Shown: in pieces, positions 35,715-44,479 of the stretch
How positions within the stretch are numbered: position 1 is the stretch's first letter
Layout: each line of letters starts with the position of its first letter
Assembly: GCA_903832085.1 (NCBI GenBank)
Contig: CAIKZZ010000009.1
Coordinates: forward strand, 1 to 64,000
Reading direction: 5' to 3'
From: an uncultured Pseudomonadota bacterium
GTDB taxonomy: Bacteria; Pseudomonadota; Gammaproteobacteria; Steroidobacterales; Steroidobacteraceae
DNA length: 64,000 nucleotides
The notes under the pieces: generated by a model
What the model was told of the DNA's origin: nothing
The model's input: only the letters and a program-made list of their open reading frames with translations
Database searches by the model: none
Position numbers and translations under genes: made by a program

Positions 35715-37535
35715 TCAGGGTGAGTCGACGCGTACGCCGCCGACGTGGGTCTCAAGCACGACAGTGGATGCGATACTCTCAGGTGTTACTGTGAGGGGGT
35801 TGCGATCCAGCACGATAAAATCCGCGTACTTACCTGTTTCGAGTGAGCCTGTCACGGTGTCCATGTGCAGCTCATAGGCTGCATCAATCGTAATGGCGCG
35901 CAGTGCGTGTGTGATGGTCAGTCCCGGGTCGTCCCCTAGGCGGCCCTGATAGGCAGCTCCCGCAGCGGGGTCGTTTGTGCGCGTGACGGCGACTTTGAGT
36001 GCAGACCATTCGTTCAATGCATCCACCGGCCAGTCACTGCCAAAGGCGACCCGTGCACCGGCTTGTTTGAGAAAGCCCGCGGGCTCCAACAATTTCATGC
36101 GCTCAGGTCCTAAATAGTCGGCTAAGCCAACGGTATCACCGGCGGGTTTTTCCCACTGAAAGGATAGGACGGGAATCGCATTTAAGAGGTGGTAGCGATG
36201 AAAGTCGGCAGGGCTCACGAGTTCATCGTGGGCGATGCTGGGGCGAATATCAGCGCGCGGTACACGGCTACGCATAGCGGCGATACCATTTAAGGCCGCG
36301 CGTACCGCGCCGTCTCCATCGGCATGCATGTGCGGATCAATTCCTGCTTGGGCAAGCAGAGTCAGCAGTGTGGCGAGTGCGGTGTCAGAAAAATAGGGCG
36401 CAGGTCCGGTGCTGGTTCCCGCCACCCACTCAGGGTGGTCGGCGGTGCCGCGGTTGACGCGATACGGCTCTACGACCGTTCCGGTCAGTGCGGGGGCGGC
36501 AATCACACCATCAATGTACATCTTGGCGTTGCGGACCGTGAGCCCTGGTGTGGGACTGGATGGTTGATCAAAGGTGGCTTTGTAGCCAAGGACGCGCGCG
36601 ATGGCAGCGTCGGGCGTGTTCGCTTCGGTGGGATCAATGTGCGGTGCAAAATGGGCGCGTGCAGTCAGAGCGCCAGCTTTTTGTACGGCGCTAAAGGCGG
36701 CCAGCCCGTCGGCAGTGGTATCGGCATCCAAAAAACTGGTGACGCCTTGTCGGTTCATGGCGATCAGTGCCGCACGTGCAGCGTCGATATTCTCTTGCGC
36801 TGTCGGCTGCGGAATCAGTGTGCTAAAAATCTCAAAGGCAGCATCTTCCAGTAGACCGGTGGGATTGCCGTACTCATCCCGCCAAATCTTGCCACCCAAG
36901 GGATCGGTGGTGGTGGCATCAATCTTAGCGAGGGCTAAGGCGCGTGTATTCGCCAGTGCCGTGTGACCGAAGGAGGAGCGCACGAGGATGGGACGTGTGG
37001 TGTGCAGTGCATCGAGCGTGGCGCGACTGGTCGTGATCCCTACAGGCAACATGCTTTCTTGAAACCAACTCACCACTTCAAGCCAACTGGTCGCGTCACG
37101 TGCTGGTGCGGTATCAAGGCATGCTTGAATGCGCTGCTGCATCTCGGGCACTGTGAGTGCCTCGTAATGCAGGCTGCACTTGAGGAGTCCATTGCCAGCC
37201 TCGAGCGGGTGCATATGTCCATCAATGAGTCCTGGCATCACAAACTGCCCATGCAGATCGGTGGTTTTGGTGGTCGGTCCCACATAGGCCTGCGCACCGG
37301 CATCGTTGCCCACATACACCAAACGGCCGTCTTTGATGGCGAGCGCGTGCGCGAGCGAGTCGTGTGCATTGGCTGTGTAAATGACGCCATGCAAGTACAC
37401 CTGATCGGCCGGGCTGACGGTGTTATGCGGCGTGCTGATTGGACTTGTGTGCGCTAGACACAGATGACTAATAAGACACACGCTGAGGCAGATCAAGCGG
37501 CGTAGGAGGGAGGCGACAGCGGGGGTGTGGTGCAT
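35715..37535 (-). CDS. Exported amidohydrolase, YtcJ-like (Amidohydro_3)
   Basis: 606 aa. An N-terminal signal peptide (LICLSVCLISHLCLAHT) targets the periplasm. MPGLIDGHMHP (HxH metal site), HADGDGAVRAAL, SIAHDELVS and GSDWPVDALN form the TIM-barrel metal site of the amidohydrolase superfamily, and ITHALRAITIDAAYELHMD plus KYADFIVLDRNPL give the C-terminal beta-sandwich. The family is broad and its substrate cannot be read; formamide or amide hydrolysis is typical. It is next to another exported oxidoreductase on the same strand. Confidence 0.85.
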   Translation of the reverse strand: MHHTPAVASLLRRLICLSVCLISHLCLAHTSPISTPHNTVSPADQVYLHGVIYTANAHDSLAHALAIKDGRLVYVGNDAGAQAYVGPTTKTTDLHGQFVMPGLIDGHMHPLEAGNGLLKCSLHYEALTVPEMQQRIQACLDTAPARDATSWLEVVSWFQESMLPVGITTSRATLDALHTTRPILVRSSFGHTALANTRALALAKIDATTTDPLGGKIWRDEYGNPTGLLEDAAFEIFSTLIPQPTAQENIDAARAALIAMNRQGVTSFLDADTTADGLAAFSAVQKAGALTARAHFAPHIDPTEANTPDAAIARVLGYKATFDQPSSPTPGLTVRNAKMYIDGVIAAPALTGTVVEPYRVNRGTADHPEWVAGTSTGPAPYFSDTALATLLTLLAQAGIDPHMHADGDGAVRAALNGIAAMRSRVPRADIRPSIAHDELVSPADFHRYHLLNAIPVLSFQWEKPAGDTVGLADYLGPERMKLLEPAGFLKQAGARVAFGSDWPVDALNEWSALKVAVTRTNDPAAGAAYQGRLGDDPGLTITHALRAITIDAAYELHMDTVTGSLETGKYADFIVLDRNPLTVTPESIASTVVLETHVGGVRVDSP

Positions 37536-37574
37536 GGTGTGACTTAAAGCCTATGATTCAAGAAATAAGCGGTG

Positions 37575-39737
37575 TTAGCTTGCAAGACCGCGCACTACAG
37601 GGAGCGTCCGAATACGCTTGCCGCTCGCCACGTATATGGCATTGCACAGCGCCGCGCCCACGCAGGCGGTGCCTGCCTCACCGACGCCACCGGGGGGCTC
37701 GTCACTCGTCATGAGGTAGGTGTCGATGCGAGGTGACTCACTGAAACGCAGTACCGGATAGTCGTTAAAATTACTTTGCTCCACGCGACCGTCTTTGATA
37801 GTGATCTCGCCTTTTAAGATGGCGCTTAAGCCAAACACGATGCCACCTTCCATTTGGGCGTGCACGGTGTCGGGGTTAACCACCTGCCCGCAATCAAGCA
37901 CGCAGGTGATGCGCTCCACACGCACCTCACTGCCACTGACGGACACGTCTGCGACCTGCGCCATGAAGCTACCAAACTCTGCTTGAATCGAGACTCCCCG
38001 GCCGTGCCCTGCCGGCAGTGGCTCGTTCCAGTGGGACTCGTGTGCGACGCGATCGAGTACTGCAAGCAAGCGTGGGGCACTGATCAAGGCACGTCGGTAA
38101 CGGATTGGATCTTGTCGGGCAGCGTGGGCAAGCTCATCAATAAAGCTTTCCACCACAAAAACGCCTCGTGTGGGACCCACACCGCGCCACCATGAGGTGG
38201 TGACACCGATTGGCTCATGCTGCACAAAGCGTACAGCGAGGTTTCGGATTTGATACGGCAGATTGGCGGAGCTTTGCACTGCATCGTCATCGATACCATT
38301 TTTGAGTGGATTGCCATCCCACACTTGACTGACGGCGGAGCCTGCAACCGTGTGTGTCCACGCGTTTGGTAAGCCTGCGGCATCAAGACTCGCTTGCAAG
38401 CGATCGGCATACAAAGGACGGTAGCGATCCTGTTGGAGGTCTTCGCTGCGCGTCCATAACACGTGCACGGGGTAAGGGACGTGGCGCGCAATGCGCGCGG
38501 CGTATTCGATGCCATCGACTTCGAGGCGGCGTCCGAAGCCACCACCGATGAGCTGATTGTGAATCGTGATCTGCTCAGGCTTTAGGCCCAGCAACACAAG
38601 TTTGGCCTGAGCGCGGTCGATCGCTTGCGTGCCGGCCCAGACCTCGCACAGGCCATCGTGCCAATGCACGGTGGCATTCATGGGTTCCAGGGCGGCGTGA
38701 GCAAGGAGTGGTTGCTGATACAACGCGCTGTACACGTGTGTACTTGTTGCGAGAGTGGCGGCAGGGTCACCACGTGTGGATGCAATGACGCCTGGCTGCA
38801 AGGAGGCTGTCGCTAAGGACTCAACCAGATCCGCCTGCTGCACGTGCGCATTGTGGCTTAAGTTCCACGTGGGCGCTAAGGCACGCAAGCCTAGCATGGC
38901 CGCCCAGGTGTGATCGGCAATGACCGCCACAAACTCGCCCTCGTTCACAATGTGGCGCACGCCGTGGATGCGTAGTGCCTCTGCAGAGTTGATGGTGCGC
39001 ACGGTGCTCCCTTGGACGGGCGCGCGCGCAAGGACCGCGTAGTGCAAGTGGGGCAGCTTGATGTCGATACCAAACACGGCGCTGCCATTGGTTTTTGCAG
39101 GCGTATCAAGTTTCGGTTGTGTGCGGCCAATGAGTGTCCATTGGCTCGATTTTTTGAGTGCCACATTGGTGGGGACGGGCTCGCGTGCCGCGGCGGTGGC
39201 GAGTGTTTGATACGACAGGCGGCGATTGCTTGGCGCATGCACCACGTCACCGGCACTGGCATGACAGGTGTCGACGGGCACGTGCCAGTGACGCGCGCCT
39301 GCAGCAATGAGCATGGTGCGTGCGGTAGCGCCTGCTGTGCGTAGCGGTTCCCAGCATTGCATAACGGAAGTAGACCCGCCGGTGGATTGATCGCCTTCAA
39401 AACCGTAGATCGCAGGAGCCGCTGGCGCGGACTCGAGGCGGATGTCCTGCAAGGCAATCTCGAGTTCCTCAGCAATCAGCATGCTGAGTGCGGTGTGCGT
39501 GCCTTGACCCATGTCGACTTTCGGCATCACGAGCACGATGGAGCCTATGCTCGGAATCCGGATGTAAGCGTTGAGCGCATGTACGTGTGAGGTTTCATCG
39601 GTGTGGCCTGCGTTGGCTGTGCCTGTGATGAGTGGCACACCAAGTAAACAGCCACCGCCGGTGAGTAACGAGGCGCGTATAAACGCACGGCGGCTGGTGT
39701 GTACGAAGGCGGTGGCCGGTGGGCGGGCAGTGGACAT
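37575..39737 (-). CDS. Tat-exported molybdopterin-binding hydroxylase subunit (IorB-like), orphan
   Basis: 720 aa. A twin-arginine signal (TSRRAFIRASLLTGG) is followed by the xanthine-dehydrogenase-family large subunit. VDMGQGTHTALSML, GGGFGRRLEVD, ARGVGP-type WWRGVGPTRGVFV and PPGGVGEAGT (catalytic Glu) are molybdopterin cytosine dinucleotide contacts. It resembles isoquinoline 1-oxidoreductase beta subunits. Normally a small [2Fe-2S] subunit is adjacent; none is here, so its electron partner must be elsewhere or it is nonstandard. Confidence 0.88.
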   Translation of the reverse strand: MSTARPPATAFVHTSRRAFIRASLLTGGGCLLGVPLITGTANAGHTDETSHVHALNAYIRIPSIGSIVLVMPKVDMGQGTHTALSMLIAEELEIALQDIRLESAPAAPAIYGFEGDQSTGGSTSVMQCWEPLRTAGATARTMLIAAGARHWHVPVDTCHASAGDVVHAPSNRRLSYQTLATAAAREPVPTNVALKKSSQWTLIGRTQPKLDTPAKTNGSAVFGIDIKLPHLHYAVLARAPVQGSTVRTINSAEALRIHGVRHIVNEGEFVAVIADHTWAAMLGLRALAPTWNLSHNAHVQQADLVESLATASLQPGVIASTRGDPAATLATSTHVYSALYQQPLLAHAALEPMNATVHWHDGLCEVWAGTQAIDRAQAKLVLLGLKPEQITIHNQLIGGGFGRRLEVDGIEYAARIARHVPYPVHVLWTRSEDLQQDRYRPLYADRLQASLDAAGLPNAWTHTVAGSAVSQVWDGNPLKNGIDDDAVQSSANLPYQIRNLAVRFVQHEPIGVTTSWWRGVGPTRGVFVVESFIDELAHAARQDPIRYRRALISAPRLLAVLDRVAHESHWNEPLPAGHGRGVSIQAEFGSFMAQVADVSVSGSEVRVERITCVLDCGQVVNPDTVHAQMEGGIVFGLSAILKGEITIKDGRVEQSNFNDYPVLRFSESPRIDTYLMTSDEPPGGVGEAGTACVGAALCNAIYVASGKRIRTLPVVRGLAS

Positions 39738-39761
39738 GCGTCGTTTCCGTGAGGGGAGTTC

Positions 39762-40631
39762 CTAACGACTATCTTGCCGCACTTTGGGCTGAGGCGGGCG
39801 CTCTTGCGCCAAGAGCAGGCGTTTTTTATCCAGTCCCCAGCGGTAGCCGCCGAGGCTGCCATCACCGCGGATGACGCGGTGGCAGGGCACGAGGATGGCG
39901 ATGCTGTTGGCGCCGCAGGCGGAAGCCGCGGCGCGCACCGCCGCGGGCTTGCCGATGCCGCGGGCAAGCGCTTGATAGGTGATGGTCTGACCACGCGGGA
40001 TGCGGGTTAAAAATTGCCACACCCGCATCTGAAACGCGGTGCCGCGTAAATCAAGTGGCACGGTTGGGCGCGGCCCACCAGCCAGATGCTTGATCAGCGC
40101 CGCGCACCACGCGTCAAGCGACGGATTGTGTGCGGCCGCTGAGCTGACGGTGGCGTTTGGAAATTCGTCGCGTAGCTGCTGCACGAGTGCGCGTTTGCTG
40201 CCCCCGAATTGTGCAGCGCACACGCCCCGGTCGGTGGCGGCCATCAGGAGCCAACCGAGGGGGGTCTGGCGCACAACGTAACGGATGGCGAGCGTGTGAG
40301 CACCCCGACGGTAGTCGGAAGGCGTCATGCCGAGACCTTGTACAGTGCGGGTGTGTAATTGGCTGGTGGAGTGCAGTCCTGAGTTCAGTCCCGCGGCGAG
40401 TACGGGTGTGCCGGCGCGCAGCGACGATTTGAGACGCGTTAAGCGGATCGCTGTTTGATAGGCCTTCGGGGACACACCAAACAGCGTGGTAAAGCGCCGT
40501 TGCAGGTGACTCGGCGACAGATGCACACGCGCTGCCAAGATTTTTAAGGTGAGCGTGCTCGACGCATGCGTCTGTATATAGCGCGCGAGCGCAATCAATC
40601 GCTCAGCGGTGGGGGATGCAGTGGTAGACAT
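39762..40631 (-). CDS. AraC-type regulator fused to O6-alkylguanine-DNA alkyltransferase (Ada-like)
   Basis: 289 aa. Residues about 10-105 are an AraC helix-turn-helix (LTLKILAARVHLSPSHLQRR). Residues about 115-285 are a suicidal DNA alkyltransferase with the active site PCHRVI and the finger RAAASACGANSIAILVP. The N-terminal zinc-cysteine domain of full Ada, which senses methyl phosphotriesters, is missing. ATG 40631 begins the HTH; the frame open to 40697 is rejected. It would repair alkylated guanine and perhaps regulate; how it senses damage without the Zn domain is unclear. Confidence 0.88.
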   Translation of the reverse strand: MSTTASPTAERLIALARYIQTHASSTLTLKILAARVHLSPSHLQRRFTTLFGVSPKAYQTAIRLTRLKSSLRAGTPVLAAGLNSGLHSTSQLHTRTVQGLGMTPSDYRRGAHTLAIRYVVRQTPLGWLLMAATDRGVCAAQFGGSKRALVQQLRDEFPNATVSSAAAHNPSLDAWCAALIKHLAGGPRPTVPLDLRGTAFQMRVWQFLTRIPRGQTITYQALARGIGKPAAVRAAASACGANSIAILVPCHRVIRGDGSLGGYRWGLDKKRLLLAQERPPQPKVRQDSR

Positions 40632-40795
40632 ATTGCTGCGATGCACAATTATGGGGTGACCTGTGTGCACGGTAGCGCAAGCGGTGGGCGCCTGCACTCG
40701 GATTCGTGCGCAGTGGGTTTGGGATGCGCCTCGCTGTGGGGTCGTTTACAGTGCCTGATCGAATCGCGGCTGAGTTGCACGCAAGGAGAGGGCTG

Positions 40796-42004
40796 ATGGC
40801 GCTGACACGACGGGATTTTGTTTCAAGCATTGCGATGGGGACGGTGGGGGCGGGACTCGCCGATGCTGCCGTCACGGGCGGCGTCGAGGCACGCCAGCCC
40901 ATGCGCGCGGCCAAGCTGCCGATCATCATCTCGGCTGGTAATGGGATTCCGTACATCGGTGCAGGCTATCAGCATCTCCTTGAGGGGGGTGACACACTCG
41001 ATGCCGCACTGCGGGTGGTGCAAGGCCCTGAGGATGATCCCAATGACGACAGCGTGGGTTTGGGCGGGCTACCAAATGAAGAAGGTGTGGTGGAACTCGA
41101 TGCGTGTTGCATGCACGGGCCCACGCGCCGTGCAGGCGCCGTGGGCGGGGTGCGCAACATTAAAAACGTGGCGCGTTTAGCGCGCGAGGTGATGCAGCAC
41201 ACGGGTCACGTGATGTTGGTCGGCGAAGGCGCTGAGCGGTTTGCGGTGGCGCGCGGTTTTGTGCGCGAGAACTTACTCACCGATGCCTCGCGCAAAGTGT
41301 GGCTCTTGTGGAAAGAAACCCATGCCGATTGGTGGGGAGCGGGTTTGGCGGATCCGGCCTGGAAAGAGCGCGAGCAGCAGCGGCTGCACACGGATCGGCG
41401 CTTGCAGTATTACCAGCAATTACAGCAAGTGGCGGAAGATCTCGGTATTGAACCGGAACTGCGCCAAGCCGCCATACACCATGTGCTCTTTCCGCCGACC
41501 GGGACCATTCATTGCTCGGCACTCAATGCCAAGGGCGAGATGTCGGGCGTCACGACCACGAGTGGTCTTGCCTGGAAGCTGCCGGGGCGTTGTGGGGACT
41601 CGCCCATTATTGGCGCAGGCTGTTACACCGATCAGGATGTGGGCTCAGCTGGCGCGACCGGTAGTGGCGAGGAAAATATCAAAGTGGCCGGTGCGCACAC
41701 GATCATTGAGAACATGCGCCACGGCATGAGTCCGCTGGAGGCGGGCATGGATGCGTTAAAGCGCATCGTGCGTAACTACAATGGCGATATGAACCGCATT
41801 AAGTATCTTGATATGACCTATTACATTTTGCGCAAGGATGGCGCCTACGCGGGCGTGTCCATGTGGACAGGCTACGAGCCGGATCAACCGCATGCGATTG
41901 CCGTGCACGATGGTCGGCCACGGCGCGAGAAAACCGTGAGTCTGTACGAGGGCGTGTCTCAAGAATGGCCACCCATGGTGGCGCCATCCTCGGCTTTACT
42001 GTGA
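40796..42004 (+). CDS. Tat-exported glycosylasparaginase/isoaspartyl-peptidase-like Ntn hydrolase
   Basis: 402 aa. ATG 40796 follows a strong AAGGAGAGG site and begins with a twin-arginine leader (MALTRRDFVSS). The body matches N4-(beta-N-acetylglucosaminyl)-L-asparaginase: GLGGLPNEEGVVELDAC near the start and SGVTTTSGLAWKLPGR with GDSPIIGAG. The expected autocleavage nucleophile is Thr237 in TGTIHC. It is preceded by Gly rather than the Asp of classical glycosylasparaginases, as in asparaginase type III. It would cleave GlcNAc-Asn or beta-aspartyl bonds in the periplasm. Confidence 0.87.
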   Translation: MALTRRDFVSSIAMGTVGAGLADAAVTGGVEARQPMRAAKLPIIISAGNGIPYIGAGYQHLLEGGDTLDAALRVVQGPEDDPNDDSVGLGGLPNEEGVVELDACCMHGPTRRAGAVGGVRNIKNVARLAREVMQHTGHVMLVGEGAERFAVARGFVRENLLTDASRKVWLLWKETHADWWGAGLADPAWKEREQQRLHTDRRLQYYQQLQQVAEDLGIEPELRQAAIHHVLFPPTGTIHCSALNAKGEMSGVTTTSGLAWKLPGRCGDSPIIGAGCYTDQDVGSAGATGSGEENIKVAGAHTIIENMRHGMSPLEAGMDALKRIVRNYNGDMNRIKYLDMTYYILRKDGAYAGVSMWTGYEPDQPHAIAVHDGRPRREKTVSLYEGVSQEWPPMVAPSSALL

Positions 42005-42012
42005 GGCTCGCG

Positions 42013-43350
42013 ATGCACGTCAAAAAAACGGTGATCTGGTGTTGTGTATTCGGTCTCGGCGCCGCTGGTGTGTGGGCCCCATGTGTGGCTGGTAGCACAC
42101 CGCCTGAACTCCCAACGCGGGTGGTGTATGCGGCGCGGTTGATTGATGGCGTGAGTGCTGAGGTGCGCTTAGATGTGGCGGTGGTGATCACGGGCGAGCG
42201 GATTGTCGCGGTCAAAGACCGTGCGGCGCTCGATTTACCTGCCACAGTGCCGCGGATTGATTTAGGGGATGCGACCTTACTGCCCGGACTCATCGATACG
42301 CACACGCATATTTTTTTACAAGGGGAAGTCCCTGAAGAGGGCGGCTATGACATTCAGTTGCTGAAGCATCCGCTTGCTTACCGGGTGGCGCGCGCAGTGG
42401 TCGCAAGCCGCCGTGCGCTGGAGCAGGGCTTCACTACGCTGCGTGATGTGGAGACCGAGGGCGCGGGCTTTGGGGATGTCGGGATCAAGCAGGCGATTGA
42501 GGATGGCATCATTCCAGGGCCGCGTCTTTTTGTGTCGACCGTGTCGATCTCAACGACGGGTGGGTATCCGCTCGAAGGATATGCACCAGAGATCACGGTA
42601 CCGAAAGGCGCGCAATTGATCGACGGACCCATTGAGGCCCGCAAGGCGGCACGTGAGCAATTAGATAAAGGTGCGGATTGGCTCAAGGTCTACATGACAC
42701 ACCGCTCGTGGCTTGATCGGCGTGGCAATCTCGTGTCGCAACCCACGCTCACCGTGGAGGAGCTCAAAGCCATTGTCGATGAGGCCCACGGCTGGGGCCG
42801 GCACGTGGCCTGCCATGCCTATAATGGCATTGGGTTGCAGCGCGCACTCGATGGCGCTTGCGATAGCCTAGAGCATGGGCTTGAGATGACCGATGCTCAG
42901 ATCAGTCAGATGCTGCGCCAGGGCACGTGGTACGTGCCGACTTTGGCGGTGTATTACATGGATTGGGATCCAGCGCAGACGCCCTCTGGGCAGCGCGATC
43001 GCAAGCGCGCGGCACTGCACGCAGTGTCTTTTGCGAAGGCGCTGAAAGCAGGTATTAAAATCGCGTTTGGAACCGATATGGGTGGTATCCCATGGAATCA
43101 GCCGATCGCGCAGGAGTTTGTGCGCGAGGTTGAGCTCGGCATGACGCCGATGCAGGCGATTCAGTCAGCCACGGGCAAAGCCGCTGAGTTACTTGGGATG
43201 ACAGGCGAGTTAGGCGTCGTGGCGCCGGGGGCGTATGCGGATCTGATGGCTGTGCAGGGCAATCCACTGAAGGATGTTGCCGAGTTAGCACACCCTGTGT
43301 TTGTGATGAAAGGCGGTGTGGTGTCTGCGGGAGCGGGTTCTGGTCACTAA
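42013..43350 (+). CDS. Exported metal-dependent amidohydrolase (imidazolonepropionase/prolidase-like)
   Basis: About 445 aa. A signal peptide (KKTVIWCCVFGLGAAGVW) leads to an amidohydrolase barrel: LPGLIDTHTHIF (HxH), WLKVYMT (carbamylated Lys position), CHAYN and SLEHGLEM (metal His), FGTDMGG (metal Asp), and VAPGAYADLMAVQGNPL. This is the family of secreted Xaa-Pro/Xaa-Arg dipeptidases and related amidases. It directly follows the glycosylasparaginase; GTG 42001 (GTGA overlap) is an equally possible start. The pair could break down peptides in the periplasm. Confidence 0.85.
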   Translation: MHVKKTVIWCCVFGLGAAGVWAPCVAGSTPPELPTRVVYAARLIDGVSAEVRLDVAVVITGERIVAVKDRAALDLPATVPRIDLGDATLLPGLIDTHTHIFLQGEVPEEGGYDIQLLKHPLAYRVARAVVASRRALEQGFTTLRDVETEGAGFGDVGIKQAIEDGIIPGPRLFVSTVSISTTGGYPLEGYAPEITVPKGAQLIDGPIEARKAAREQLDKGADWLKVYMTHRSWLDRRGNLVSQPTLTVEELKAIVDEAHGWGRHVACHAYNGIGLQRALDGACDSLEHGLEMTDAQISQMLRQGTWYVPTLAVYYMDWDPAQTPSGQRDRKRAALHAVSFAKALKAGIKIAFGTDMGGIPWNQPIAQEFVREVELGMTPMQAIQSATGKAAELLGMTGELGVVAPGAYADLMAVQGNPLKDVAELAHPVFVMKGGVVSAGAGSGH

Positions 43351-43573
43351 GACACGTCTTAATCCGCGGAAACTGTTGCACAGCAAGTGGACGGCGGTGC
43401 AACCGGTCGGGCGTGAGAAGCATTTTTTAGTGACACAGGTCATCGCGCCGGTCACGGAGGATGGCCCGATCGTGGACGTGGTCTTGGAAGCGGTACTCAC
43501 CAAGCGCCAGCGTGTGCTGGCGTGGCGCACGCTCACCGAAACCGCGCTGTGGCGTCAGGGGTGGGTGGCTTAA
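43316..43573 (+). CDS. TIGR02450-type Trp-rich small conserved protein
   Basis: 85 aa. LLHSKWTAVQPVGREKHFLV and the C-terminal WRTLTETALWRQGW match the short 'Trp-rich' conserved family of unknown function. No ATG or later GTG/TTG is available before the conserved part, so GTG 43316, overlapping the amidohydrolase by 35 bases, is the likely start. No signal or membrane segment. Confidence 0.75.
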   Translation: MWCLRERVLVTKTRLNPRKLLHSKWTAVQPVGREKHFLVTQVIAPVTEDGPIVDVVLEAVLTKRQRVLAWRTLTETALWRQGWVA

Positions 43574-43654
43574 ACCGTATGCGCGCCTAGTGCACGTGTG
43601 GGTGGCGCGTAGCCTTGAATTGAGTGCGTCAATGCATTGCTCGAATGAATGTCG

Positions 43655-44392
43655 CTAATCAGCGGTGGCGGTTAGTGGGCGGATAAACCCGCGCTTGCCG
43701 CCCGCAAAGAACTGTAAAAAGCGCGTGGCCTCCGCGCTTTGGTAGTGAGCCGATGCCAGCGCAGCGGCGGCTTGGGTCCGTAAATTACCGGTGCCGGTGT
43801 ATACATCGCGATAGGCGCGCTTCAGTTCCGCCAAGACGATGGCGTCACAGCCGCGTCGGCGCAGGCCAACGACATTTAAGCCAATCACTTCATCGCGTTC
43901 GGCTGCCATCGTAAAGGGCGCCACATCGCGCGTAATGCGCGCCAGTCCCGCGACCATGGCGCCCTCACCGATGCGACTGAACTGATGTACAGCGGCACCA
44001 CCACCAAAGAACACCCGATCCCCGACGTGCACATGGCCTGCGAGTAAAGCGGCATTGGCGAGAATCACGTGAGTGCCCACCTGACAATCGTGCGCGACGT
44101 GACTTGCTGACATCAAAAAGCAGTCGCTGCCAATGACGGTGGCCCCTTGTGCGGTAGTGGCGCGATTGACGGTCACGTGTTCGCGTAGCACGGTGCGTGC
44201 GCCAATCGTGACGCCCGAGACGGTGCTGCGTTGAAAACTTAAGTCCTGTGGATCACCCCCAATGACCGCAAAGGGGTGAATCTCCACCCGTTCGCCGATG
44301 ATGCAATGGCGCGTCACGATGGCATGGGCGTGGACGATGCAGTCGGGCCCGAGCTGGGCGCCGTCTTCGATGATGGCAGTTGCATGAATCAT
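43655..44392 (-). CDS. LpxA-like acyl-ACP--UDP-sugar O-acyltransferase, stand-alone
   Basis: 245-aa left-handed beta-helix protein made of hexapeptide repeats. SHVAHDCQVG holds His101, the match to the catalytic His of E. coli LpxA. HPFAVIGGDPQDL, NRATTAQG and the C-terminal VVGLRRRG are also LpxA-like. Normal lpxA sits in a cluster with lpxD, fabZ and lpxB; here it is alone, so it may be a second copy that modifies another sugar. The start ATG is at 44392, facing the FAD oxidase gene. Confidence 0.82.
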   Translation of the reverse strand: MIHATAIIEDGAQLGPDCIVHAHAIVTRHCIIGERVEIHPFAVIGGDPQDLSFQRSTVSGVTIGARTVLREHVTVNRATTAQGATVIGSDCFLMSASHVAHDCQVGTHVILANAALLAGHVHVGDRVFFGGGAAVHQFSRIGEGAMVAGLARITRDVAPFTMAAERDEVIGLNVVGLRRRGCDAIVLAELKRAYRDVYTGTGNLRTQAAAALASAHYQSAEATRFLQFFAGGKRGFIRPLTATAD

Positions 44393-44396
44393 GCCC

Positions 44397-44479
44397 CATG
44401 GTACCGCTCCATTTGGGTTGGAGGATAGTGCGCATCGGGGACCTTATTGAAGGGGTGGCGGCTTAAATCCGGTACCATG
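44397..44479. promoter_or_regulatory. 10-bp inverted repeat flanking the divergent lpxA/FAD-oxidase gap
   Basis: CATGGTACCG (44397-44406) and its exact reverse complement CGGTACCATG (44470-44479) lie 63 bases apart. The right arm covers the ATG 44477 start and the left arm lies just upstream of the lpxA-like start. Each arm contains the self-palindrome GGTACC. Symmetric placement suggests a shared control site, but it may be chance. Confidence 0.35.

Noticed and set aside
36324-37457. Long plus-strand open frames of 176 and 164 codons inside the amidohydrolase gene
   Set aside because: They are antisense shadows in GC-rich DNA, without domains, signals or ribosome sites.
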